From the NCBI GenBank assembly GCA_019915135.1, contig JAHLMK010000017.1:992001-1056000 (forward strand): a stretch of 64,000 nucleotides of DNA, given 5' to 3'. The notes under the pieces are model-generated. The model was not told the DNA's origin, did not search any database, and was given only the letters and a program-made list of their open reading frames with translations. Position numbers and translations under genes: made by a program. Positions 33,627 through 45,495 of this stretch are shown piece after piece. Source of the stretch: Strobilurus pachycystidiatus. Lineage: Eukaryota > Basidiomycota > Agaricomycetes > Agaricales > Physalacriaceae. Position 1 is the stretch's first letter. Each line of letters starts with the position of its first letter.

Positions 33627-35423
33627 ATGCACCCGCAACCCAAGACACCCAGTCGTCACCGCACTCGCTCAGAGGCCAAGACGCCTTTGACGCCGTCTAT
33701 TGTCTCCGGTCTCAATGGCGTATCCTTGAACTCGTCGCCCTCCAAACGGAGGACGAAATCCAAGTCGGTGACCGCCCCGTATGACATGTCAAATCCGTTC
33801 GCTTCGGCGGCGGGGTCGTCTCGCTCGAGGCCGGCATCGCCTGTCAAGTTTCCCAGCGCAGCAGACTTGCAGCGTCAGGCGGCGTCGGGCGTCATCAGGA
33901 AGGGTGGCATAGAGAGCAAGTTCGATGTGGTGAAAATGGACTATGTTCCTCCGCCAAAGAGCGAGCTGAAGCGCTCCAAGTCCACGCCGGTAAATTCCCT
34001 TTGAGTCTTCTTTGAGCTTTCTTACGATTCGTCTAGAACCGTGCCGGGTTCGACCACCAGGACCGCTTCATTACGACGCGCGATATCGAATCTGACATCG
34101 TCGCAGGCTTCGAGAAGATGCACATCCAGTCTCAGACGGCATCGCCCGGACATACCGCTCGGCTCGCAGAAGCCACTGGTGTTCCTTTGAACCGACGCAT
34201 TCTTGGATACCACGAGCCACCCCCTGCTGCATCCTCCGACAAATTCCTCGCTCTCCAAAGAGAATACGCGAAACCCCTCTATGCGTCCCGCCCCGGAACG
34301 CTACCCTCGTCGACAGGTGCGGTGACCAACAAGTCTCGCAAGATCCCCTCCCAGCCAGAACGAGTCCTTGCAGCCGTCAATCTGATGGACGATTTCTACC
34401 TCAACCTCGTCAGCTGGTCGTCCCAGAACACCGTCGCGGTCGCTCTCGGACAGGGAACATACCTCTGGTACGCCGAGACTGGCGATGTGAACACCATCGC
34501 GGAGGCCGGAGAGGGTCTGTATCCATCTAGCGTCGAGATGTCGAACGATGGTTCGTTCATCGGCATCGGTCTTTGTAACGGCGACGTCGAGCTTTACGAT
34601 GCGGAGACTGCGCAGAAGCTGAGGACGATGAGTGGGCATCAGGCACAAGTCGCGACGTTGTCTTGGAACGAGCACATCCTCAGTTCGGGTTGCGCAGATG
34701 GAAGTATTTGGCACCACGATGTCCGAGTGCCCAGACACAAGGTCATGGAACTTCTTGGACATAGTGGTGAGGTCTGTGGGTTGAAGTGGAGAAGCGATGG
34801 CGAGCTACTGGCTAGTGGTGGGAACGACAATGTTGTCAACGTCTGGGATGGTCGAGTTGGTGACGTTGGGGAGAACGCTCAAGGCAAAGCCAAGTGGGTC
34901 AAACGAAACCATACCGCTGCTGTCAAAGTCAGTGCCTGGGTCTTTCTTTGTGTATATGTCTAACTTGAGTTTTCACCAGGCCGTAGCCTGGTGCCCCTGG
35001 CAAAGCTCTCTACTTGCGACCGGTGGCGGAACGAATGACGCATCGATTAACGTCTGGAATGTCAACACCGGTGCCCGTGTGCATACGCAGAAGACACCAG
35101 CCCAAATCAGCACCATCCAATGGTCGCCACACAAGAAGGAAATCCTGACGACGCACGGTTACCCGACCAATTCCATTATGATTCACGCCTACCCAAGCAT
35201 GGAGCGTGTCGCAGAAATCCGGGACGCACACGACTCCCGCGTTCTTTTCAGCTGCGTCAGTCCCGCTGGAGACATGGTCCTCACGGGTGGAGGGGATGAA
35301 TCGTTGAAGTTCTGGAAGATATGGGATGTACCTAGTGCTGCCACGAAGAAGAAGAAGGTCCACGACTACGCCGACCGTCCCCAACTCAACTCCACGCGCT
35401 CTAATGTGCTCTCCATCCGGTGA
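33627..35423 (+). CDS. CDC20: Cdc20-type WD40 activator of the APC/C
   Basis: Three exons: 33627-33989, 34037-34927, 34980-35423; 565 aa. The disordered Ser/Lys/Arg-rich N-terminus is followed by the C-box DRFITTRD (about 130-137), which docks on the APC/C. The WD40 propeller starts near residue 225 (KIPSQPERVLAAVNLMDDFY) and carries clear blades (GHQAQVATLSWNEHILSSGC, GHSGEVCGLKWRSDGELLA, AVAWCPWQSSLLATGGG). The protein ends in the conserved Ile-Arg tail (VLSIR) that binds Cdc27/APC3. Cdc20 recruits mitotic substrates such as securin and cyclin B to the anaphase-promoting complex and is the target of the spindle checkpoint. The opening LNLVSWSS matches Cdc20 rather than the otherwise similar Cdh1 (the linker lacks the Cdh1-type motifs I would expect), but a Cdh1 or meiosis-specific paralogue cannot be ruled out. 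Confidence 0.92.
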
Positions 35424-35867
35424 TCTTCCAGGATTTGTATCGTTTTGTATGAAGTAACTTATTTATGCGCACACACTGGGACGTCTTCCAGTCGCTACAT
35501 ACATCCTTTATGTTTCTGCGATACATGTGTTTCAACAATACTCAATAATTTGCATTCACCATCGTTTTCAGTGTATTTGGTTGACCATTGTGATGGTGTG
35601 AACAAGCGAAGTGTCTGTGAGCCACTGATCGCGTCCATCACCATATTTGGGAATTCGTGGCGGGCTGCGCCTCGCCAAAATTTCCAATTGGCGCCCCAAA
35701 TTGGCTCTTACTCTTACTCTCTCTCTATCATCAGCGGCGTTTGGAAGTTGTTCGGATTCCTCCCCGGGACTGATCCTATGCTCTTAGAGCGTCTTTGATG
35801 GACAATCTGCTTTATGGGAACTGAACCTCGATTAGGCAAAGTTGCCTCTTCCACGAGCACCACCACC
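35424..35867. other. Intergenic, 444 bp
   Basis: Between Cdc20 and thymidylate kinase, same strand. Contains a pyrimidine run tcttactcttactctctctct at 35704-35725, close to the kinase start. No gene seen. Confidence 0.35.
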
Positions 35868-36607
35868 ATGACCCGAGGCGCGTTTATTGTAATCGAGGGA
35901 CTTGACCGCTCAGGCAAATCGACGCAAATCGCCAATCTTGCCGCGCGTCTCGTCAAGGAGGGCAAACAAGTGGAGATGGCTAAATTTCCTGGTCAGTTCT
36001 CATCATGCTTTCATTCGGTGTAACGCGTTCTTGATGCGCGACCACCAAAAGATCGAAGCACAAAGATTGGAGGCATGATAAACGCGTACTTGCAGAGCGA
36101 AGCGGAGCTCGATGATCGCGCTATTCATCTGCTGTTCTCGGCGAACCGTTGGGAGCTTGCGTGCGTGTCTGATACAACCTCCCCGTCTGACTCTCATGTC
36201 TTTGCAGATCTACTCTGAAAGCCCACCTCAACGCAGGGAAAACTGTCCTCTGCGATCGCTATGCCTTTTCAGGGATCGCATTCAGCGCGGCGAAAGGCCT
36301 TCCTCTCCCTTGGTGTCGTGCACCCGACATTGGATTGCCACAGCCAGATCTCGTGCTTTTCTTGGATATATCGACCGAAGCAGCTCGTGAGCGCGGGGGT
36401 TACGGTGGGGAGCGGTATGAGAAGGAGGAGCTGCAAAGGAGGGTGAGGGACGTCTTCATTACCCTACGCGACGAGAAGGACGAAGTATCATGGAAGACAG
36501 TCGATGCGGGCCGGGAGAGAGACATTGTTGAAGAAGAACTTTGGCAGTCAATAAAACCACTGATAAACGGCGTTCAACAGCCCATAGGTAATTTATGGTC
36601 GTCGTGA
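35868..36607 (+). CDS. CDC8: Thymidylate kinase (dTMP kinase)
   Basis: Three exons: 35868-35991, 36052-36160, 36208-36607; 210 aa, the normal length. The P-loop [14 protein letters not shown] is at residues 6-19, the DR(S/T) phrase for the dTMP site follows across the first intron ([17 protein letters not shown]), and the lid/phosphate region reads [18 protein letters not shown] with [16 protein letters not shown]. The enzyme makes dTDP from dTMP with ATP, the step shared by de novo and salvage dTTP synthesis. An upstream in-frame ATG at 35814 would add 18 residues (Ser/Thr-rich); the downstream ATG fits the family better. Confidence 0.95.
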
Positions 36608-36807
36608 CATGAAATACACCAGTTCCTCTTTGTCCCCATTTTCTTTCGTCAGGCTCGTAAGATACAGCTGGAGATACACTAAGTTATGTTGACTTCACAT
36701 CTTGTAGATTTCTCGTTTACTTCTCTATTCAAACATGTAAGTCTCGCGAGTCTGATTTGCAGGACAAGTTGAGCATGCGGCGCATACGATGCGCTATCGA
36801 GTGACGA

Positions 36808-39800
36808 TCAACATGCCCACTTCCTGTTTCCCGCGTAATCAAGCCCGACGGTACCTAGAAGAACTTTTGAGTGAAGACCCAGTTGAAAATGAGGAGCCCT
36901 CACTGTGTCGGGCGCGGGCAACAGTACATGATCTTCATGCCTAGTATCAAATATACCGTCCAGAAGGTCCTGAATAGCCGCAAGGTTGACTCGCATGGGG
37001 TCATCGGTCGGCAATGACGACGCTGAGTCGTCCCGGATGTAAACATCACCCAACTCGTCTCGCAAAACAGGGCACAATCGCAATCGCTCTCGACACCTGT
37101 CCCATCCACCATGTCCAGGACACAAACTGGCCAAATCCGCTATGCGCTGTTCAATGCCATCACCGTCAGCATGACAACTCGAACCCGAAGGTGTGCACGC
37201 CACCGAGATGCAAGCAATGAGGAGATTATCAGGTTGATGCAGGTAATCGATGTATTGTCGGAAATTCGCCATGCCCATACCCGGGATGGTGCCGATTTCC
37301 TTGACGCGAGCCGCCGCCTTTACCAGACCAGAAATATACGCCCATACGACGTCCGTCCAGATGTCTTTCACGGGTTCAAGCGCTATACGCTCGAAGCATC
37401 CGTTGCGAATGAAGACATCATAAGCAGCTCGCGTAGTATTCTGTAGGCCAATGACTAGGACGGGGTGGAGGTCATTAAAGTCGATTCCCCTCTGAGGATC
37501 GTCAGACCGAGAAGCCACGTCTTTATTGCTGCCAAACATGTAATCCAAGACGACGGAAAGAGGATGCCACAAAGCGGTGAAGGTTGAAGGAGGGATATCA
37601 ACTGCCCGGAAGGCATGCATGACCACACGAGCGTATGACTGGATAATGATGCTACGATTGGCAACAATACGTTCGTCTGGATCAGCATCGTCGCTGAACA
37701 GCTGTGTCCAATAGATGAAACGGGCGATGAACGACAAAATGGCGCCAATATTGCGATCAGAGATGTCGTTGAACTTCAAGTAGAGGTAGATGTTTTGCAT
37801 GCCATGGTTGATCAAGGAGTATGCGTCGGACTGATCATATGCCAAAGTAAATGCAGAGTTGCGCGGCCCGTCACACACCATGGTCGAATCGGAACGATGA
37901 GTATCGGCGCCTCTCCGTGGGAGGAGAGTGAGGACGGAATAGTCAACCATAGCAAGGGACAAGCGGAGATGAGGAGTGACGAGTGGGTTATAAATGACCT
38001 TGTTGTGCTCCTCGAAGAGTGGCAACAAAGTTGAGATCAACTGAGAGCGAAAGTTGGGATGGAGTGCCACAGCGTCAGCAAAGACGACACTTATATTCTC
38101 GTCGCGGGATGCAGGTGATTGCATGGCCTGACTCAAGGCCGTTACGACAGCGTTCCCCAGAAGTATAGAAAACGCGCGATCATAGAGGAAATAGCGACCT
38201 CTGGTGGCATTCTCGATGAGGCGTAACCAGATGGCCAGGGGAAATGCGGGTGGAGATGAGGTGTTGAGCACTTCCGCCAGAAATGGGATGACCCAGAAAG
38301 TATCAGTTGATCCCTTCCAGGAACCGCTTCGACTGGACAACGCCGATGCCGCAAACTCCAGAGAATCCGATCTCTCAACCCGGACTCGAACGCGCATCTG
38401 CGGGCAGTCCACATGCAGATCATAGCGAAGCAGACGAGCCGCCTTTCCTTCCAGACCATTGTTTGGTCTACGCCCGAGCTCGGTTGGATGAAGAGTCGTC
38501 TTCAGCAACTGCAGGAAAGTGGTGTACATGTCCGAGTGCGCGCCAAATAGCGCCTCCACTTTAGGATTGGAGCGAGAGGACATAGGGAGAGCGCCAACCG
38601 ACTCAACGACAATGGACTGCACTGTTGGATTGGAAGACATGCAATATAGCCAATGCAGAGAATCCAGAGTCAAATCGCTGGAGTCACGTTTCACAACCCT
38701 AGCTTCAACGTCTTTAAGCAATGACGTTGACCGGAGAGGTTTGGTGATATGGTGCGATTGCGCGTCCTCTGACTCCTTCCTGCCAAAGCGATGAACGGTC
38801 CTTCGGAACAACCGAATGTCATAGCTACACGCCGCAAACACCATGTCGGACAAGGGTGTCCGGTAAGGACACTTGGGATACACCATGGGCAGGATGAGGG
38901 ACACCACATACGCGACATAGACGATAATCAGAATGACTCCAATCATCCATGCTATGGGAGATGCCATACTTGATAGGAAAATGACCAGTCCAACGAGGAA
39001 GAGGGCAAGGGAGACGTGCATAAGAACAGGGAGTAACCCGACTATGAGCAGCACCTTCCAAGCTTCAAAGCCTGAGTAGCGAAGCTGTCGAACATGGCTT
39101 CGATGTTTGGCTGTTCCGGAGGGGAGATTCATGTACTGATGTAGCCACTGCTTGACGAGAACGGCGACGAGTGCAGTACTAAGACTGGCGACGAGGCTCG
39201 CGTACCAGAGGGCGGTTACCCACAATGTTGACGAGGACACCGATGTCACCAGAGTGGCTGGGTCTGGGGATGCAGGGACCGTGTTTGATGAGATCCCATC
39301 CATGAAGGCACGCTGGAGGAGGACTGATTCGTAGGCCAAGGTCGCAGAGACTTGGGTAAAGTCAATCTGCATGTATTCTGCTGCCTGGACCACAAATGTG
39401 CTGACGACGGCGGAGAATAGGCCAGCCAAACAAACGTAAGACGCGATAAACTAGTGTGTGTGAGTTCGTACGAATACGAGGAGGACATCAACACTGTCTG
39501 TGCTTTCATTGACCATGTCGGCGTCGAAAATTGCGCTTTCGTCCAGATACATGCGCCAGAGCCTCGCGTTGGGATTGAGCTCTTCGTAGGCCAAATCTTC
39601 CGGGTACTTGTCCTCATAGTTGTGTGGGTCACTTCCTACGACAGTTCAGAGAGATACGGATTTGTTCCCAGGCAAGCGCACCTCCTCTGTACCGTCTGTG
39701 ATTACGATTCTTCAACCCAAACATGCCCTGATGCCTCCGGTCGCGTCTGGAGCGCCGACCCGAATGGCTGCGCTCGGACAGCGACTCGCCTGAGCACTGG

Positions 39801-39814
39801 TCGTCGGACGACAT
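36808..39814 (-). CDS. DUF6535-like multi-pass membrane protein
   Basis: Exons 39682-39814, 39472-39635 and 36808-39426; up to 971 aa. After a charged start (MSSDDQCSGES) comes the acidic WRMYLDES.. region, then the DUF6535 core: VDVLLVF, AGLFSAVVSTFVVQ, a second helix (WVTALWYASLVASLSTALVAVL), the phrase VKQWLHQYM, and two more hydrophobic helices (LLIVGLLPVLMHVSLALFLV, IGVILIIVYVAYVVSLIL). The 650-residue remainder is soluble and without a known fold. This family is very large in Agaricomycetes and its role is unknown. The middle junction (39427-39471) is odd: it has a GT donor but ends in TTTG instead of AG, while reading through hits a stop. So either the splice is non-canonical, a 21-nt skip is used, or this copy is slightly damaged. 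Confidence 0.75.
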
Positions 39815-40665
39815 CCTGGCGAGGTGGAAGGAAGTCACCAGAGTGAACCATCATCTCAATATACCGAGATGATTGTAAGGACGGCAAAGGCTATGCGCGT
39901 GAGAAGATAGCGAGATTGTATCAATCGCGTTGAGAGGGTCGAGATCAAAAAGGGGCTGTACCATCATCAGCAGGTCAATTTTGAGAGACGAATCTGGGGA
40001 ACGTACGGAAGGCTGTCCTCTTCAAGCTTCCTTTTTAGCCAGCAGCCCATGATTTCCGTTGTTAGTGGTTTGATATTTTCGTCTGCGAGTTGCCGTTATC
40101 TAGGAGATTGTTGAGACAGCGACATGGTAATATTACCTCTTGTAGGGGCAACCCGAGTCTGGGGCAAATGATGGATGACTGAAGGAAAGAGTAAAAGAGA
40201 AAATATGGAGCCCGATTTGGCAGGGCCTCCGATCGAAAGCGTCACCGATCACTACGCTCTACGCTCAAGATGGAAAGGGCGCTCCCGCCCGACGGCCTGA
40301 CGACCACTTTCACAACATACTCACATTCTCACTTCCGGCGATGCAAATGTCTTCTTGAAAGCACTCTACTATTTTGAGCATGGTTCACACTTCATTTCGA
40401 GGCAGAGTACAACAACCATCGAAAACATTATCGTACATCTTCGAGGTCACTTCAAATTGAGCGCCTCCATTCGAAGAACTCCCGAAATTCGAGGACCGGA
40501 GACAGTACTTTCGCCAGCTCAACCTATGTATCCGTACCGCTCCTCAAATATTAGATGTGAGATTGAAAGGACTGACGATGAATCTGTATCGAGACATCAT
40601 TATTCCGAGTATACTACAAGAACCCAATAGATATAATTTACATCGCATCAGTCCTCCTTCCGTGA
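39815..40665. other. Intergenic, about 850 bp
   Basis: Between the DUF6535-like start and the 3' end of the Erv2 gene. No gene, RNA or strong repeat found. Confidence 0.35.
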
Positions 40666-41656
40666 TCATCTGCCGCCTTTGATCAATCCGACACCTGTCA
40701 GCTCGTCCTTGCTCAGATCGCGCTCCAAATCATCGTCTCCTCCGACGAGTTTGGCAATAGCTACAGGTTCATCTCCACAACCACAGTCGTACTCGGAGTC
40801 CAGATTAGCGCAGTCGAATTCTGGTTTATGTAGGCGAGCATTCACGTCATTATGAAGAGAACATAACCTTGAAAACCGGATGAGAGAAAACTCGAGCAAC
40901 CGGATGGAAAGACTCACCAAAGAGCTGCTGCTCTGCGGGATGATGTCTGGTACAAAGAACGCATCAATGACTGAATGAGAGCTTGATTATCGGGACACAC
41001 CTGAGGCGGTAACCGCTCCAACTCTTTCTGAAAATTCGCGGCACATTCACCGCAAGGATATAGCCTTGAGAGGAGGTGGAAGAAAGAGCTCAGCGCTTCT
41101 CGTTCATCGGGTGTTGGATTCTACAAACGGCAATCAGTACAAAGGAGATCCTTGAATAATACAACACACACATCGGGGTATCTCAGAGTCATGGTATGTC
41201 TGATGGAAGGCTACCTTGAGTCTGCATTCCTCACGTCACGAAATCGGAGCGCACAGTAATTTCCAGGTCGCACGACCTAGCGCTGCTCTGTAAACTTCTT
41301 CAGTAAACCTAAGTGTTGTGAGTAACTAGCTCTACGCACTTCGCGGTTGCATTACCCAGCTCGGGCATAATAACATGTCCAGGTGCTTCTGGACTCGACG
41401 CGCCCGCGCCTGGAAGTGGTTTCTCCGCAGCGTCGTAGCGATGGAGCATGCCCTCAAGTCCGCCCTCTCCAAATACGTCCCCGGTCCATGGGTCAATATA
41501 CGATCTCGTCGGCGGATGTAAAAACGCGACCATCCCGACAAGGAACTACATGTCATTTCCCGTTGAGTTGGCACAAAGAATCTCCGTATTGGGACGTACA
41601 AGAGCGGCTATAACAACAAAGAAGGACTTTGCGAATCGAGAGAGTATTTTCGCCAT
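40666..41656 (-). CDS. ERV2: FAD-linked sulfhydryl oxidase, Erv2 type (ER)
   Basis: Seven exons: 41600-41656, 41340-41545, 41255-41287, 41172-41199, 41001-41120, 40918-40946, 40666-40867; 224 aa. A signal anchor lies at about 12-30 (SFFVVIAAL joined to FLVGMVAFL). The Erv/ALR domain has ALGRATWKLLHTM, the redox pair YPCGEC (Cys131/Cys134), the FAD-binding CSLHNDVNARLHKPEFDC and a further CGCG near the C-terminus. The enzyme passes electrons from protein thiols to oxygen and helps make disulfide bonds. The N-terminal anchor points to the ER lumen (Erv2) rather than the mitochondrial intermembrane space (Erv1). Small exons of 28-33 nt are supported by exact frame continuity. It is divergent from the RTA1 gene. 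Confidence 0.93.
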
Positions 41657-42656
41657 AGGTCAGGAAGAAAAAGAGAGGAAAAGTGGAAGAGGTGGTGGTA
41701 ACAAGGAAAGGTGAGTAAAGCCTAAAGGTTCCGGCAGTCCCCAGGCAGGCCGCCGGCAGTTTGCCAGTCGCCGATTTGAGAAGGATCGGGACAAGACGCA
41801 TTTTGCGACCGCCAACGACGACCGCGCCCAGCAATGTTCTACAAACCGCAATGTGGGCCAATTTCCGAGCCATCCCGATGTTTGTCTAAGAGAGGTACAG
41901 TGAGCGCGCTTTCAATCGAACGCTGCCACGGTGGTAGATGTTCTGGGCGAGTACAGCCTCCACTTCTCTGACCATCTTGTATCTTCACAAGATTTTGGTC
42001 GACAGGATAGGGCCATGACCGCATCATCACGACTGGATGATACTCAACGACAATCACATTATATGGCGATGCTGCCATTGAGCAGGTACATTGAAGATAC
42101 TGCACTCATCTGTACTCTACGCTGCGTCCGGAGATCCTGTGGGTCCGGAAGGAGGTACCGTGTATCTATTGATTATTGATCAGCACGCCGTCTGCCCACT
42201 GAACGCGGGCCAGCAAATCTAGGACCACCTCGAAATCTGCTTATACTTCTCTTCTCTTGATGGCCATCTCCTTCATGCTTAGCCTCTGCAACGATTTTCT
42301 CTCACCCTGTTGACGCTTCTGTGATCCCTCAAAATGCGTCTTCAACGCCCGAGGATGGCTCCATGTTTGTCGGCACCAGGTGCCGCTTTTACCAAGAGAC
42401 CGATGGTCTTCGTGGGCATTGCTCGCCGAAAAGATACAGCATTGATAATAAAGCCCCTCAAATCACCTGGTTCTGTGTCTGCGATTGGCTGTTGTCTGTC
42501 AGAAACGGAAGCTTGAACGGCTGCACGGGCATATTGACGCTCACCCTTCCATCTCGTCGATAGGGACGGCCCTCCTTTCAAGTTTATAGGCGCGCGACCT
42601 GAAGATGTATCATCAACAACTCCCCCTCCAATACGCCAGCTCATCTTCCATCCAGC
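41657..42656. other. Intergenic, 1.0 kb, divergent promoters
   Basis: Between the starts of ERV2 (-) and the RTA1-family gene (+). A 60-codon open frame at 42334-42516 starts with ATG but has no support. No repeat seen. Confidence 0.35.
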
Positions 42657-43725
42657 ATGTCAAAGCCAGAAAAGTTATACAGGTGTGTACTTCTTCCTTC
42701 GAATCTCTTCAAAACTTACCATGAGCTGATAGCCACTACAAACCTTCCGTCCCTGCTGCTGCCATATTCATTGTCATCTTTGCGGGTCTCTTCATGAGGC
42801 ATGCTTTTCTAATAAAACGCACCAAAGGATGGTACTTTGCGGCTCTGGCCATCGGCGCGTTGAGTATGCTGCTCTTTTTCTTGTCCCAAAAGAAATTATT
42901 AATCTTCGATGCCTCCAGTGGAGGTCCTTGGATATATAGGACGAATCTTCGGCCACTACCACCCTGATTCCGTGTCATGGTACATTCTGCAAACTCTCAT
43001 GATCCTACTCGCACCATCTCTCTTTGTATGTGTTCATTGCACTTGCAATATGCTTGCTAAAATGTTTGAAAGGCTGGAAGCATCTATGTCGTCCTCGGTC
43101 GCATAATTTCAGCGCTCGATGCGGAGGAGTTCTCCCTGATTCGTGTCCGCTGGCTGACCGCCTTCTTCGTGTGCGGGGATGTCTTGAGTTTTCTACTTCA
43201 AGGCGCCGGTAGGTGAACCTCGACGTATCGCAGCATCACTCTCATTGTACCCAGGTGGAGGCCTTTACAAGGACCACACCAACTTAGCCACGGGCATAGT
43301 TTTGTTCGGGCTGGGCGTCCAGATCGTATGGTTCGGTGGATTCATCTTTGTCTCTTCGGTCTTCCACTACCGCATGCGCAACTACAAGCCCCCGAAGGAG
43401 AAAGAGTGCTGGACTCGTCTCATGTGGAATCTCTATGCTGCAAACGCTTCGATCCTCATTCGATGCATCTTTCGTGCGGTTGAATTCGCAGGCGGAAGAG
43501 ATGGTTACTTGTCATCTCACGAACTTGTGAGCACATGTCTGTCATTTCCTTAAATTACTGGACCTCTAACATGACTTTCAGTATCTCTACCTCTTTGATG
43601 CTGTCTTGATGACGCTTGTGGTACTGCTGTTTGTCTTTGTCCACCCTCCCACGTACTTGCGCGAGATGGGTGGTGTCTTTTCATCGCCTTTGCCCTTGGC
43701 CGAGCGTATTAGACCAGTGGTTTGA
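42657..43725 (+). CDS. RTA1-family seven-helix membrane protein
   Basis: Six exons: 42657-42682, 42733-42863, 42919-43025, 43073-43208, 43255-43526, 43582-43725; 271 aa. Seven hydrophobic helices can be counted. Family phrases include EVLGYIGRIF, LQTLMILLAPSLF, YVVLGRII, and near the C-terminus RCIFRAVEFAGG followed by a helix and FVHPPTYL. RTA1/RSB1/RTM1 proteins sit in the plasma membrane and are linked to efflux or flip of sphingoid bases and resistance to aminocholesterol or molasses toxins. Charged loops suggest an outside N-terminus. Actual substrate unknown. Confidence 0.93.
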
Positions 43726-44225
43726 GAATCATGCATATGCTATTCGATGGACAGCTTTATTGATTCTCGCGTGACGCCAATTGTCGCTTCTGTTGCTATA
43801 TTACGCTCTCCGATCTTGGACCATGTTTTTCTTAGGTTTTCACCCTTTGGTTCCGGTGATAATAATCAGTGGAGTCAGTATGCTATTGTGTCATTTACCT
43901 TTTCTTGTGCAGAACGACGTCAGACAGTGGAATGACTTCAACTTGCTGTCTATCGTTGATGTGGCGTACTGGCAATTTCCGGCAGAGATGTATTTGGAAA
44001 AGCAATCAACACAAAGTGCACCCTGGGACTTTGAGTCGTGCTCCACTAACGAAGCTGTGATGATTCAAGTTGATGTTCTACACTTCTACAGTAGTTCTAC
44101 TTCGCCATTGCGATCGCGTGCTGGCAATCCCCGCCCGATCGTGAGACCGTTTGGTAAAGTGTGACAAATGACGTCGATTGAGTCTCTCATTCCAACACTC
44201 ATTCAAATTGTATCGACAGCTGGCA
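43726..44225. other. Intergenic, 500 bp
   Basis: Between RTA1-family and RS-rich genes, same strand. Open frames here overlap each other and show no features. No repeat seen. Confidence 0.35.
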
Positions 44226-45361
44226 ATGCCTCGCGGTCGCTCTCTCAGCCGTTCTCCAGGGCGTCGGGAAGCCAAGGATGGCGTCGGCCACCGTACCGAA
44301 GAGCGCGACCGACGGCGCTCAAGATCACGGTCTCGGAGTCCTGTTCATAAACGACGCAGATATTCGCGGTCACCTCCACCACGGGCGCATTCTCGCGACC
44401 GGGAACGACGTCGGTCACCATCTCCTTTGGGGCGGCAGTCTCCCTCGCAACGTCGGCGGTCGCGCTCAATCTCGCCTTCAAGACGGCGACACGATCATGA
44501 ACGGCACAGATCACGGTCAAGAGACAGGCGAAGAGACCGGTCTCGATCAGAGTCGGTGTCGAGTGCGTCCTCGCACGACAGGAAAAGAAGGAGGAAGCGA
44601 CGAGACAGCAAGGAACGCAGAGAGCGGAAGGAGCGGAAGAGGGAGAAGCGCGAACGGAAGGAGAAAGTGCGCCACGACCCTTTTCCAAGACCACTCTGCT
44701 CACAATCCCCACGCCTTCTCAGAAAAAGAAATCCGGCGCTTCGCAGTGGGGCAAGTACGGCGTCATCACCGAGACCGAGTGCGTTGTCCCAATCTGCCAT
44801 ACTGTATTCCCGCTAATTTCGTCAAGTATATTCTCAAAGGGGTCCGAGTTCCATACGTGGCTGGTTGAGGAGCAGAAAATCAACCCGGAGACTATCTCCA
44901 AGGACCAGAGCAGGAAACAATTCGCACGCTTCGTAGAGGATTTCAACACTGGTGCGCCTATTCGCTGCTGTTCCGGAGTTGCAAGCCTAATGGGCCATAC
45001 GTAGGCACACTCCCGCACGAAAAGTACTACGACATGGGCCTCTATGAGCGGCGCATGGAAGCGATGCGCTCCGGCGAATTCGTGCCTCCAGCTAATGATT
45101 CGTATGACGCGCGCGCGGACATGAAGGCAATCAACAACGCGCACAAGAAGAAACCGAGAGAAGGCGACTCGTACATGTCCAAGGAGCAGCTCATGGAGCT
45201 CAGACGAGTCCAGAATGAGCGCGTCGAGGTTTGTTCTATCGTTGATCCAGTGCCTTGGATACTGAACTGACACCGAACAGGCGGGCAAGATGAAGTTACT
45301 GGGTATGGATATCAAAACAAACATGGGTGTCAGGATGGACGGAAGTATGTTCGACGAATAG
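44226..45361 (+). CDS. RS-rich nuclear protein, SCI1-like C-terminus
   Basis: Five exons: 44226-44666, 44723-44778, 44827-44951, 45005-45228, 45281-45361; 308 aa. The first 145 residues are mostly Arg/Ser, Arg/Glu and Lys runs (RS domain, then RKRRRKRRDSKERRERK), typical of nuclear-speckle and splicing proteins. The rest is a conserved compact unit: SQWGKYGVITETD, then WLVEEQKINPE, ARFVEDFNTG, LPHEKYYDMGLYERRM, and the end GKMKLLGMDIK..MGVRMDG. The WGKYG..(T/S)E.D and YY..YERRM phrases match the plant style-cell-cycle-inhibitor-1 family and its fungal relatives. Function in fungi is not established; nuclear RNA processing or cell-cycle control is inferred. Confidence 0.8.
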
Positions 45362-45495
45362 TCCAGTTGTGGTAAGGATATTGTTCTCAACCCGTATCTA
45401 TCTATTTGTACATACAAGTATTGTAATTTGACGTTTGCATAGCAAGAATATTCGGAACAAGTCCAACAGGAGCAACATCACAGAGCAGACAACGT

